64,000 nt of DNA, from positions 9,056,580 through 9,120,579 of the forward strand of contig NZ_AP025018.1 in the NCBI RefSeq assembly GCF_019977735.1. Direction: 5' to 3'. The notes beneath the pieces were generated by a model, which was given only the letters and a program-made list of their open reading frames with translations, was not told the DNA's origin and searched no databases. Made by a program: the position numbers and the translations under genes. Source of the DNA: Calothrix sp. PCC 7716. GTDB lineage: Bacteria > Cyanobacteriota > Cyanobacteriia > Cyanobacteriales > Nostocaceae. Position 1 is the first letter of the stretch. Each line of letters begins with the position of its first letter. Below, one piece after another: positions 7,022-16,700 of this stretch.

Positions 7022-9652
7022 CTAGAACTCCCATGAAATAGTTCCTTGTACTGTAAATGGCGCACCATAAGAAACACGTAATCTACCGAAAGAATTTTCA
7101 AAGTAATCCACGTTAAATAGATTTCTAAAATTCAGGGCAGCACGGAGTCTGTCTCGTTTGTAATAAATAGCAGCGTCAGTCGTTAAGTAGCCTGGTAATT
7201 GATAGGTGTTGTCAAGAAATCCTGAGCGTTCTCCAACATAAAATAGTCCCAAACCAAATCCTAAGCCTTGTAAGTTTCCTTTTTGAATTTCATAAGTTGT
7301 CCATAGACTAGCGGCATTCTTCGCTACGCCATTTAGGCTGCTACCAATGGGAAGAAGATTATCTTTAGTGACACGAAGATCAGTGTAAGCATAGCCTGCA
7401 AAAACATTCCATCCGGGCAAGATTTCGCCTGCAATGTTAAGTTCAATTCCTTGGCTTTGCTGTTCACCCGTTTGGATAGAAAAGCCTAATGGTACACCTG
7501 GTCTAGTATCAGTGGTCAAAAGATTGCTGCGGGTCAAGTCATAGAGAGCCAAAGTTGCTGAAAGTCGATTACTTAAATCTGCCTTGACTCCAATTTCATA
7601 CTGTTTTCCTTGTTCTGGCTGAAATGTGCTGCCATCAAAAGCTGTACCAATCACTGGATTAAATGATTGACTATAACTAGCATAGAGCGAAATGGGTGGA
7701 ATTGGCTGGTACACAATTCCCACGCGAGGGCTAAACGAATCACCTGATTGACTCGCTTCAATATTAGTGAGACGGTTTTGGTTGTCTTGTTTGAAAGTAT
7801 CAAATCTAACCCCCAAAAGCAATTTCAAGTTTTCTGTTATGGTCACTTGATCTTGTATGTAGATACCAAATTGATCTGTGAGGGTATTGCTATCAGTTCT
7901 GGACGTAATTGCCCCTGGTGGTTGACCATAAACAGGATTAAACACATCAATTGGTGTACCAGCTCTATTAATTGATATGGTATCTGTATCCAATCTTCTT
8001 AAATCAACTCCAAATAGCAGTTGATGTTCGATTGATCCCGTGGAAAACTTGCCTATAACGTCTGTTATGAGGTTGTACTCAGAATATAAAAGCTCTGAAC
8101 GTTCAGTAAATCCTCTCGTTACAGTGCGATTGTCAGGCAAAAGTTGAGTAGGTGCTCCATAACCCTAATTTCGATAACTAACATCTCCATATCGAAAAGT
8201 ATTTCGTAGTGACCAGTTGTCACTAAACTTATGCTCTAATGCGTATCCAATTCTCAAAGCTGAATCGAATTGGTTAAATCCTTCGTTGAGATTGCGGTTA
8301 CGGGGTATTTTGCCGTTCGGGTTGGGAAGTACCGTGCCGACTAAAGGTAAACCAAGGAAAAGGCTATCATTTTGTATATCTACATAGTCTGCTTCCAGTG
8401 TTAATTTCGTGTTGTCTCCAATTTCAAAACTGACGACTGGAGCAATTACAAAAACCTTGCGTTCAGAAAAGTCATGAAAAAAGTTCTGAGTTTTGTAAGC
8501 TGTATTCAGTCGATACAAAACTTTTTTGTTAGTATCTAGTGGTCCAGATATATCTACTGCACCGCGATAAAAATCATAACTCCCAAAATTTGCTTCAATC
8601 GAATAGTAGGGATCGCGGAGTGGTTGTTTTGTTACCAAATTAATTGACCCACCTGGAGGTGCGTTACCAAACAGCACGGATGCAGGGCCTTGAAAGACTT
8701 CGATTCTTTCAATTCCGGCGAGTTCAGCCCCAAGAGTAGCACCAATGTCTTTGATGCCGTTTCTCAGGGTATTGCCAAAAAAATCATTGATAAAAAAGCC
8801 TCGATTAGTCAACCGAATTGAGGAAAAGCTAGAAGGATTGTTTTGCCGAATGCTGGGGATATTTCTCAACGCAGAGTATGCGTCTGCTCCTTGGTCGCGG
8901 ATCACTTGTTGTGGGATGACCTGAATTGATTGGGGAATATCCCGCAATGGCGTATCCGTCCGCGTTGCTGTACTCGCATTCGGCACCCGATACCCATCTT
9001 GCTCACCCGTCACCACCAATTCAATCGGGTCATCCTGCTGTGCTGCGGGTTTTTCTTGCGGCGCCTCAGTTGCTGGCTTTTCAGTAGTTTGCGGCGCCTC
9101 TGGTTGTGGTTGTGTCGCGGTTGCAGCAGGCGCCGCCGCAAAAATTAGTCCTGCATTGTCATCAAATAACTCGACTGTTGGCAAACTTGCTTCACCTACC
9201 ACAGTCACCCGCACAGTATTTGCATCAACGTTTATAACTGTTATTTCTGTAATTCCGGCAATTGGCTTTTGTGAACGAAATACGAAAGAATCGCCGTTGG
9301 CTAGTTGCAATTGGGCGCCTGTTATATCGGCAATAAAACTATTACCAGTGCTGCGATTTGCAACTTGTAGTTGATCTCCTTGAGTAGTTTGTAAAATTAC
9401 CTCCACACCTTTATCGGTAGGATTCGCTTTAACTGAGGTAATTGGTATAACACCCGCCTGGACAGAAGGTAATGGTGCCTGCACTAGCATCCGAGCGCTA
9501 GTGTCAGGAAGCTTAATTTCACTCAGTTGAGGGATTTGGGAATTAGATATTTCCTCTGCTAATCCTGACAGGGGAGCAAAAGTACTTAAGCATCCCGATA
9601 CAATTGCTACTAGTTGTAAATAAAAATTAACAGACAACAGCCCAAGTTTCAT
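7022..9652 (-). pseudogene. AMIN-domain TonB-dependent siderophore receptor with in-frame amber stop
   Basis: Read through, the gene gives ~876 residues, normal for cyanobacterial AMIN-TonB receptors. The start ATG at 9652 has TAGGAGC seven bases upstream. Order: signal peptide; AMIN domain (~40-160, SVKANPTDKGVEVILQ); Pro/Ala/Gln linker; plug from TPLRDIPQSIQVIPQQVIRD; barrel to the terminal aromatic residue (GTISWEF). A TAG at 8167-8165 follows DVSYRN, and the same frame continues GYGAPTQLLPDNRTV with no shift, so one nonsense codon separates the parts at 8168-9652 and 7022-8164. This is a recent pseudogene, a sequencing error or, less likely, a read-through site. The half encoding the barrel has no GGCGCC; the AMIN/linker part has four. 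Confidence 0.85.
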
Positions 9653-9834
9653 AATTGCTCCTAAAAATAAATCCTCACACACAAAACTCCACCCTTTGTT
9701 ACCAAAGAGAGGTTAGACTCCTGACTTTTGAAAAAGTCGGAGATTTTAAGCTTCTTGCAAATAATTACTAACTTTCTTGAAACTAAGTATAGGAAACAGC
9801 CTAGAAATAAATCTATCTATATCCGGCATCACTA

Positions 9835-10827
9835 TCACGATACGGACTTTTTCCCTATTAAACATTCCCTAGGGCAGATGCCATACTGGCGTTTAAACAT
9901 ACTCGCAAATAAACCTAAGTGAGAATAACCAACAATATTAGCTACTTCTGCAACACTGCGGTTTCCTTCTCGCAAAAGTCTTTCTGCTTGTTCCATTCGC
10001 CTTTCTGTTAGATAGTTAAATACAGTAGTACCAAAAAGTTCTTGAAACCCACGTCTAAGAGTGCGGTCACTCACTCCCACAAGTTGGGCTAACTCCAACG
10101 ATGATGGCGGATTTTCTAGACGCGCTCGCAAAATATCCCTAGCGTGATGAATTCGAGCAACAGTATCAGGCTTAAGTCGTGGTGGTGTTTGCTTTTTCTC
10201 TCCATTCTCCAAAATGGGAGCTAACTGCAACGCCATTAACTCTAGTACTTTCCCTTGCAAATATATTCGCTTTGTGGCGCCATCAAAGGGGCAATTAATC
10301 ATTTGCTGTGCGACTCCTTGTATTGCTGGAGTGCATTTTGGGAAAAGTACTGTTTGCCAGTCATCATCCTTGGCTAATTGTTGCAACTCCGGCAATATTC
10401 CCCCATTCTTTCCAGGGAAAAAGGTTGGTAGTAGGTGATGCCGCATATAGATGTTAACCTGTACAAGCCGTTGAAATTTTTTTATTTCACAGATGGTTTT
10501 GTTTTGAATGCCACCACCACAGATGAGAGTGTAACCTTCCCCCCATTGCCCGTGATCACTTACAATTTTGCCTGAAAGCAAAACATCAAAATGCAAGGTA
10601 TGTTGACCAGTGGGAGATTTTAGCAATATATCATCGTGATATTCCAAATCATCAAATGTCAGCCACAGTTCAGGATAAATTTCGATGTCTAGCGAATAAC
10701 CTTTACCCAGTTGCTTTGGTGTTTCATAAAAAATTTGCTCCAACCCCGACGCAGGGTCACAATCATGCGTGTGTGTAGATTCGTCCCATAGTTTTTTCCG
10801 CTCATCTTCCGTCAGGGTAATGGTCAT
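9835..10827 (-). CDS. AraC family regulator, PchR-like
   Basis: 330 residues. The C-terminal ~100 carry two helix-turn-helix units of the AraC type: ARLENPPSSLELAQLVGVSD with TLRRGFQELFGTTVFNYL, then SVAEVANIVGYSHLGLFASM followed by FKRQYGICPREC. The N-terminal ~200 residues match the PchR-like sensor region (WGEGYTLICGGGIQ, VNIYMRHHLLPTFFPG). PchR-type activators respond to the ferric siderophore and switch on the receptor gene. Its place directly upstream of the receptor (183 bases) on the same strand fits that job. No Fur box was identified with confidence. Confidence 0.88.
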   Translation of the reverse strand: MTITLTEDERKKLWDESTHTHDCDPASGLEQIFYETPKQLGKGYSLDIEIYPELWLTFDDLEYHDDILLKSPTGQHTLHFDVLLSGKIVSDHGQWGEGYTLICGGGIQNKTICEIKKFQRLVQVNIYMRHHLLPTFFPGKNGGILPELQQLAKDDDWQTVLFPKCTPAIQGVAQQMINCPFDGATKRIYLQGKVLELMALQLAPILENGEKKQTPPRLKPDTVARIHHARDILRARLENPPSSLELAQLVGVSDRTLRRGFQELFGTTVFNYLTERRMEQAERLLREGNRSVAEVANIVGYSHLGLFASMFKRQYGICPRECLIGKKSVS

Positions 10828-11334
10828 GGCAGGTGTTTAGTTAGTAATATAGAAGTAATGATAAAACTTCTCAACAAAAAAGGAAATAGCGGTGATAGGT
10901 AATATGCAGCTTTAATCCCTACGTAATTATTTTGTACTACTTGATTAAATGTATCAAAAATATCTTTTCGGCTAATTATCCTGCAAATGAGACTAGGGCA
11001 CTATAAAGATGGCGCCAATAAAAACTAAAAAGAAAAGGTATGGCGAGCCATGCCGAGCGCACGGGCGCTTATAAATCAAAAAATATAAGTATTTGTAGAT
11101 TATTGGCTTCGTTCTTACCCGCATAGAGTTAAAACCCGTATGCTAATAGCGTAAGTCCTCTTTTAGAGGACTAAAAAATTATTGTTATTTTAACTACCAC
11201 ATATTGTTTATCTTGTAGTTTGTACTTAGAGGTGCAAGATATAAGCCTCCGACTGGCGCCCCAAACGCCAATATATTTATAATTTGTTAATGGTGTGTTT
11301 AACATTCTTGATATGAAGTATTTAATTAGGGAAC
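10828..11334. other. intergenic region, no gene recognised
   Basis: Promoter side of the AraC gene. It holds two GGCGCC sites (about 11011 and 11255) and a short hairpin AGTCCTCTTTTAGAGGACT at 11153-11171 with no following T-run on the plus strand. A 62-codon open frame at 11171-11359 on the minus strand has no homology or ribosome site that I can see and was not called. Confidence 0.4.
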
Positions 11335-11448
11335 ACCCTATAATGCTTAGTGCTTTCACTGCAATATTTACGTGTAATTACTCAGGATGACCACAAATAA
11401 TCAGTATATAAAAAATATAAGCAGCTAATCAAGCTGCTATTAAAAAAC
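11335..11448. repeat. dispersed direct repeat, copy B
   Basis: Aligns to 5765-5877 (shared TAATGCTT, GCTTTCAC, CTCAGGATGA, AGTATATAAA, ATAAGCAGCTA). Here the hairpin AGCAGCTAATCAAGCTGCT is intact. It ends 19 bases before the start of the small membrane protein at 11468, so in this copy it could also serve as its leader region. Confidence 0.6.
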
Positions 11449-11467
11449 TATTTTATCAGGTGTAATT

Positions 11468-11869
11468 ATGTTTTTGCGCTTTGCATATATTGGGCTATCA
11501 TTATTATCTATTGCAATATCTTTATACGTAAAAGCTAAACTTGAGAAATTTTTAGAAAAAAATACAAGTATTACGAATGATAAATCTCTAGAAGAGTATA
11601 AGAGCGTTGTTCGTTTTAGTATGTATGGAGCGCTAGCTCAAATACTCATATTTGTTTGTGCATTTGCTAGTTGTGTTGCTTATATTTTTAATCAGGGTTT
11701 CAAAGGTGCGTTTTCATTATTTCTATTAGGCTTTGCTGCTAGTTTTATGGAACCAGTGGGTAAGCTAGAAGAAAAAGCACGTATGCTGACTTGTGCAAAT
11801 TCTGAGTTAGAGCGTCAACACAAAAAAATTTCTCATGCTTGGAAAAGAAAACCTCTGCCTGATTTTTAA
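11468..11869 (+). CDS. small membrane protein of unknown function
   Basis: 133 residues with three likely membrane segments: residues ~5-22 (FAYIGLSLLSIAISLYV), ~56-78 (YGALAQILIFVCAFASCVAY) and ~84-98 (AFSLFLLGFAASF), then a basic soluble tail (KARMLTCANSELERQHKK, ending AWKRKPLPDF). AGGTG lies a few bases before the ATG. I do not recognise a family. It stands alone between the siderophore block and the YbbP-like gene. Confidence 0.55.
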   Translation: MFLRFAYIGLSLLSIAISLYVKAKLEKFLEKNTSITNDKSLEEYKSVVRFSMYGALAQILIFVCAFASCVAYIFNQGFKGAFSLFLLGFAASFMEPVGKLEEKARMLTCANSELERQHKKISHAWKRKPLPDF

Positions 11870-12498
11870 AGAATATGGCTAAATAAATCTAATAACTAAA
11901 TTTTATAGTTCAAACAGGTAAACCGATTGGATTAATTTTTCGTATTATATTTTTCAGTCAAACATGGGAAGGATTTAAAGCGATACAAGTATTAAAATCA
12001 AAAATTTGAACCACAATCAGGCGCCAAGTAAAATTGTCAGTTGCTCATTGGAGATTGTTAGAATACAGACCAAACTTTACAGATAGGCGCCATGAACATT
12101 ACACGAGCAATTCATCCAAGCTAACCTGGAAACAGGTAAATATCGTACTGCTCAGAAAATACTGGAGTCAATACTACGTAGGTTTTGAATCAAATCCCCC
12201 CAACCCCCCTTAATAAGCAGGGCTGATTCATTCCCTAAAAAGCTAGAAAAATCAAGGGTTTCGCGCAAATTTTTATTGGTCAAAATGCTACCGAGGCGCC
12301 TCGAAAATAGACAATCACACTTATATTTATGTGCTTAAAGTCTGTTCTATTTGTTACCCATACTTAGATTTTTTCGCTAACCATCTTGACAAATCCTGTT
12401 TGAGAGGGAATGAAACAGCCCTGCTGCCCTTAATAAGGGGGGCTAAGAACTCCTCTTTTTCCCCCCTTATTAAGGGGGGTTAGGGGGGATCAAATCAA
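11870..12498. other. gene-free region with large inverted repeat of the G/C-run family
   Basis: No gene is seen. The arm at about 12186-12236 (CCCCCCTTAATAAGCAGGG, then CTGATTCATTCCCT) is complementary to 12402-12428 (AGGGAATGAAACAGCCCTGCT), and 12425-12492 is itself a palindrome with arms of the CCCCCTTAATAAGGGGG type. The two palindromes look like one ancestral element inserted into or duplicated around ~170 bases of unrelated DNA. The last palindrome ends 6 bases before the stop codon of the YbbP-like gene and could help terminate its transcript. Confidence 0.55.
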
Positions 12499-15066
12499 TC
12501 ATTCCTGACGTACAGATTCTGCAATAACTGTGCCACCCAGGCGCCAAGCGGGATAAATTCCAGCTAAAATAGCGGCAACTACAGCTACTGCAAATGCTTG
12601 TAAAAAGTAACTTGGTTGCAGTTGCATTTGTAATGTCCAGCCAAACGAACGGACGTTAATTACATAAATCAATATCCAGGCTAGGACATATCCTAATGGC
12701 ATTGCGAGTAATCCTGCAATTGCTCCCATTAACCCAGTTTTGATAAATGTCATTACCCATAGCTGTAAGGGTGTCATTCCATTTGCGCGTAAAATTCCGG
12801 TTTCGCGCGTGCGTTCGAGTTGTAAGCTCATTAATGCACTCAGCACACCTATAAATGCCACTATTACAGCTAAAAGTCGCAGTGCGTCGGTAATGGCAAA
12901 GGTGCGGTCAAATATTTCTAAAGAACCGTTGCGTAAGGTTTTATTTGACTGAACGAGTAAACCTTGTTTGGGTTGAAAGTGGGTTTTGATAGCTTGAGCT
13001 ATTTCTTCGACTGGTTCTCCTGCTTTTAAGAATAAACCAATTGAGGCAATATCTTTATCTTGCCACAGGTCTACATATATATCGTTGTCGAGTAAAATTG
13101 TGCCTCGGTCGTTTGAGTAGTCATAGAATACTGCTACTATCGGAAAACTTCGCCAACCGGAGGGAGTTTCAATTGTTATTTGTTCGGGTGGGGTGGTTAG
13201 GTTGACTCTATTTAGTAATGCTTCCGAGATAATAACACCTTTTCCTGCTGCTAAATTTTCCCACGGGTCAATACCTTTATCACGTACCCAACTATATGGG
13301 CGCCTACCATGAGAAACATCACCATCGGCTGAGATTAATTTTACTTGACGATTAAACTCTTTAACTATGGTTTCTGTTTCATTATAGGTAACAAAATCAT
13401 CCCAGCCTCGCCACGTTTTCATTTCTTCTACGACTTCGGGTGATATTTTACCCAAGACGCGGTTGGCTGTAGTACTGGGAGGTGTAACATAAATATCAGC
13501 TTGTAATGTTTGGTCAAGCCATTCTACAACCGTTCCTCTAAACGAACCAATCATTATTGACACCCCAACAATTACTGAGACAGCAACCATTAAGGCAGCA
13601 ATTGCTACTGATGTACGACTTAGAGAACGAACGATCTCGCGTGTTGCTAATTTACCGACTATACCAAAAAGTAAATTTCCTACCGAGGTTAAAGACTCCA
13701 TCAAAAACGCAGTAACAGGTGGTGTGAGGAATGCAGCAGCGAGTAAGATTGAAAATAACCCAGCAAACGCAAGAATTAAGCCACCATTACCAACTTGCAA
13801 TAATCCGGCACCTAGTATAGTAAATACAGCCCAAGCTAATACTAACCAAGGTAGTAAAGCACGAACTTTACTTTCTAAACTTGAGCGCTGTAAAGTTGTT
13901 TGCGGAGAAGTTCGCATTGCTTCAATAGCGGGAATAGCAGAAGCAAATAATGAGGCAAAAACACCTATTACTAAACCTTTTGCCAAGCTCAACGGAGAAA
14001 TGCTGACGTTTTGAACATTAACGACAAAGTAAAAGTCATTAATACTTTGAGTAATTAATCCAACTATCGCGCGTCCGAGAATAATTCCTAAACCTAACCC
14101 CAGCAAAGAACCAATAATACTGAGTACCGCTGATTCACTGATAATTAGTGTAAATAATTGACCTGGTGTTACACCCAAACACCGTAAAATACCAAACAAT
14201 GGGCGCCGTTGAATTACACTAAAAGTAACGGTGTTGTATATCAAAAACATCCCGACGACCAAAGCAAGCAAGCTCAACGCTGTTAAATTGAGTTCAAATG
14301 CAGCAGTCATTTGTTGAACTGCGTTTTTCTGCGCTTCGGCAGTATCTAACTTGATACCCACTGGTAAAATTTTCTCAATAGCAGATTGCTGCGCCTGATT
14401 GTCTAAAATTAAGTCAATATGGCTTAAATGACCAACTGTACCTAAAATTTCTTGGGCAGTAGCAATATCTGTAAATATAATACTGCTCAAAGCACTGCGG
14501 GTAAGATTATTCGCAGGGTTAATTAAACCAACAACTTTAACGTTGATATCATGTCCTGCTAAATCTAGAGTTATACTATCCCCTACATGATATTGCTCCG
14601 CTAACTCTTGAGGAAGAATAACCGTGTTAGGTTGAGTCAAAAAAGCAGTGGCGCCTTCGGTATTCTTTGGACTATTATCATTAAAATAGTTACGAAATGG
14701 TGGTTCTGCGAATAAGTCCACCCCTACTAACCGCAAAGGTTGAGAACCCAATTGTTTAGAGTTAACATAACCTTCAACGATAGGTGCCGCTTTTACATTA
14801 CCAATATTTCGCCTCAGTTGACTATACAAACTTTCATCAATACCATTCGGTGAAACTGCCACTATTCGATGTGTCGTATGTCCAATAATGGCATCAGTAG
14901 ATAGGGAAAAAGCTCTCTGTGCCGAACCATTCGCCAAATCAATTGATACCATCATCGCCACACCCAACGCTACACCCAAGATAAATAACAGGTATTGAAA
15001 AGCGTTTTTGCGGATACGGCGCCAAGTTAGCAGCAGTAACGGCTGATTAGATATTACTTCACTCAT
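12499..15066 (-). CDS. ABC transporter permease, YbbP-like (two FtsX domains)
   Basis: 855 residues, matching the YbbP size class. A membrane segment follows the N-terminus ([20 protein letters not shown]), then an extracytoplasmic MacB-type domain (~45-250). Next is the first FtsX core of three to four segments ([32 protein letters not shown]). A middle pair follows, then a second large periplasmic domain and a second FtsX core ([17 protein letters not shown]) at the C-terminus. Such permeases pair with a YbbA/LolD-type ATPase and move or mechanically release lipids or lipoproteins; the substrate here is unknown. It overlaps the ATPase gene upstream by 4 bases (ATGA), so they form one operon. 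Confidence 0.88.
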   Translation of the reverse strand: MSEVISNQPLLLLTWRRIRKNAFQYLLFILGVALGVAMMVSIDLANGSAQRAFSLSTDAIIGHTTHRIVAVSPNGIDESLYSQLRRNIGNVKAAPIVEGYVNSKQLGSQPLRLVGVDLFAEPPFRNYFNDNSPKNTEGATAFLTQPNTVILPQELAEQYHVGDSITLDLAGHDINVKVVGLINPANNLTRSALSSIIFTDIATAQEILGTVGHLSHIDLILDNQAQQSAIEKILPVGIKLDTAEAQKNAVQQMTAAFELNLTALSLLALVVGMFLIYNTVTFSVIQRRPLFGILRCLGVTPGQLFTLIISESAVLSIIGSLLGLGLGIILGRAIVGLITQSINDFYFVVNVQNVSISPLSLAKGLVIGVFASLFASAIPAIEAMRTSPQTTLQRSSLESKVRALLPWLVLAWAVFTILGAGLLQVGNGGLILAFAGLFSILLAAAFLTPPVTAFLMESLTSVGNLLFGIVGKLATREIVRSLSRTSVAIAALMVAVSVIVGVSIMIGSFRGTVVEWLDQTLQADIYVTPPSTTANRVLGKISPEVVEEMKTWRGWDDFVTYNETETIVKEFNRQVKLISADGDVSHGRRPYSWVRDKGIDPWENLAAGKGVIISEALLNRVNLTTPPEQITIETPSGWRSFPIVAVFYDYSNDRGTILLDNDIYVDLWQDKDIASIGLFLKAGEPVEEIAQAIKTHFQPKQGLLVQSNKTLRNGSLEIFDRTFAITDALRLLAVIVAFIGVLSALMSLQLERTRETGILRANGMTPLQLWVMTFIKTGLMGAIAGLLAMPLGYVLAWILIYVINVRSFGWTLQMQLQPSYFLQAFAVAVVAAILAGIYPAWRLGGTVIAESVRQE

Positions 15067-15761
15067 GCCGCCACCTCTCTAGTTATTACTTCCTGTAGGC
15101 GCCCATCTTGCATCCGTAATACTCTGTTTGCTAAACTCGCAATTTCTGGGTTATGGGTTGCCATGATAAGAGTTTTATTGGCGCCACGTGTAAGTTCGAG
15201 CAGTAAATTTAAAACTTTTTCCCCTGTCTCCTCATCCAAATTACCTGTCGGTTCATCAGCGAGTAGTAACATTGGTTGATGCAGCAAAGCGCGCGCTATC
15301 GCGACTCGTTGCTGCTGTCCTCCCGAAAGTTTGTCAGGAAAAGTATTGTATCTATCTGCTAACCCGACTTTTTCCAATAAACTTAAAGCCTGTTTTTCTA
15401 AATCTTTCCCTTTTTTCCCTGCTAGTTCTTGGGGTAGGGTTATATTCTCCAGTACCGTTAAAGTGGGAATTAAATTGAAAAACTGAAATATAAACCCGAT
15501 ATTATCACGACGGAATAACGTACACGCGCGCTCCGAAAGTTCGGTAATAGCGGTGTTTTTAATTAATACTGTCCCTGCTGTTGGCTTTTCAATACCGCTA
15601 ATAAGATTTAATAGTGTACTCTTACCGCTACCGCTTTGACCGAGAAGAACTATAAATTCCCCTTCGCTAAATTCTATATTAATATCGTGAATCACCATGC
15701 GAGTACTGGCACCTTCGTTAAACTCTTTGCGGAGATTTTGGATTTGAATTAAAGGACTCAA
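15063..15761 (-). CDS. ABC transporter ATPase, YbbA/LolD family
   Basis: 232 residues, a complete nucleotide-binding subunit. Walker A is [12 protein letters not shown] (~residue 39), the Q-loop is [19 protein letters not shown], the signature [15 protein letters not shown], Walker [18 protein letters not shown], and the switch histidine is in MATHNPEI. The phrase [15 protein letters not shown] and the small size place it in the MacB/LolD/YbbA group. It powers the FtsX-type permease encoded immediately downstream with a 4-base overlap. Confidence 0.92.
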   Translation of the reverse strand: MSPLIQIQNLRKEFNEGASTRMVIHDINIEFSEGEFIVLLGQSGSGKSTLLNLISGIEKPTAGTVLIKNTAITELSERACTLFRRDNIGFIFQFFNLIPTLTVLENITLPQELAGKKGKDLEKQALSLLEKVGLADRYNTFPDKLSGGQQQRVAIARALLHQPMLLLADEPTGNLDEETGEKVLNLLLELTRGANKTLIMATHNPEIASLANRVLRMQDGRLQEVITREVAA

Positions 15762-15883
15762 GTTGGATTCCCCTTATAATCGTGACAAAACTTTACATTC
15801 TAGCGTATCTCATAATGAGTGCTGAGTAATTTTCTTGTCAGGTGGTCTCATGAGTCGTGTATAAACTGGGTTTCTTCGTTCTT

Positions 15884-16672
15884 TTATTTAACAAGGGGTT
15901 GATTTGCCAGATTTTCTAGACCAACCGATTTAAGCAAACCATTCCAGTCAGCCATTAACGCAGCATCTTTTGGTTTCGAGAGTCGAAGTTCTGCCAGCGT
16001 CGTTAAAGCATCGTGCCAAATACTATTTTCGGCATATAGCATGACTTTTTGCTGTGGACTGGCGCCTGCTAGATTCGAGACGAGTTTAGAATTGGGCTTA
16101 ACTCTTTGCACCCATCCTTCTACATATTCTAATTGTGCTGGTAATTGTGAATTACAATCTACTTTTAGCTTCAAAAACCAGTTATATGATTTACCAACTT
16201 GCAAAGCACTTAAATTCGATGGCAGTTTGATATTTATAATTCCCGGCGCCTGTGGAGGTGTTACAAAGCTACGATATATAGTTTTACTAGGTTTATTTGT
16301 CTCGTCTTTAAGCACAAACTCCATTGTTTTAATCGATGTTTTCTCATGAGGAACAAAAAACCAAAAAGTCGGAAGTTCCGCAGTTGTTAAAGCCCAAACT
16401 TGAGTAATAGGAATAGCTTGAGTTGTAGTTCCTTCATATACAGGTACTAATGCCATAAGTGGCTGGTCACTACTACATCCGCGACTAGCTGAACCTCCGC
16501 GCGTACCTGCGGCGCCTCGGTCTGGTGGAGGTGGAGGTGGAATAAATTTAATGGGGGTGTTTTGAGCAGAAGCTGTAGGCGCCGTCCAATGTGCTGAAAA
16601 AACAATGTTACTAAATAAAGCGATTAAACTAAATAAAGCTGTTATCTGTATTTTTATCAAATCGTTTTTCAT
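15884..16672 (-). CDS. DUF928 domain protein
   Basis: 262 residues. Signal peptide (ALFSLIALFSNIVFSAHW), a low-complexity FIPPPPPPDRGAAGTRGGSA linker with a RGC motif near residue 65, then the DUF928 core (LMALVPVYE, TFWFFVPH, GIINIKLP, YNWFLKLKVDC, YVEGWVQR). Function is unknown; it is predicted to be exported. It lies 28 bases downstream of the CHAT-CHASE2 gene on the same strand. From memory of cyanobacterial gene orders, DUF928 genes often sit with CHASE2, DUF1822, sigma-factor and CHAT genes, so its partners are probably also those at 39.6-44.8 kb. Confidence 0.85.
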   Translation of the reverse strand: MKNDLIKIQITALFSLIALFSNIVFSAHWTAPTASAQNTPIKFIPPPPPPDRGAAGTRGGSASRGCSSDQPLMALVPVYEGTTTQAIPITQVWALTTAELPTFWFFVPHEKTSIKTMEFVLKDETNKPSKTIYRSFVTPPQAPGIINIKLPSNLSALQVGKSYNWFLKLKVDCNSQLPAQLEYVEGWVQRVKPNSKLVSNLAGASPQQKVMLYAENSIWHDALTTLAELRLSKPKDAALMADWNGLLKSVGLENLANQPLVK

Positions 16673-16700
16673 AAAACATACCTACCTTTTTATTAAAATT

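Noticed and set aside
11153-11171. AGTCCTC/GAGGACT hairpin as a terminator
   Set aside because: No T-run follows on either strand in the needed position and no gene ends nearby on the plus strand.
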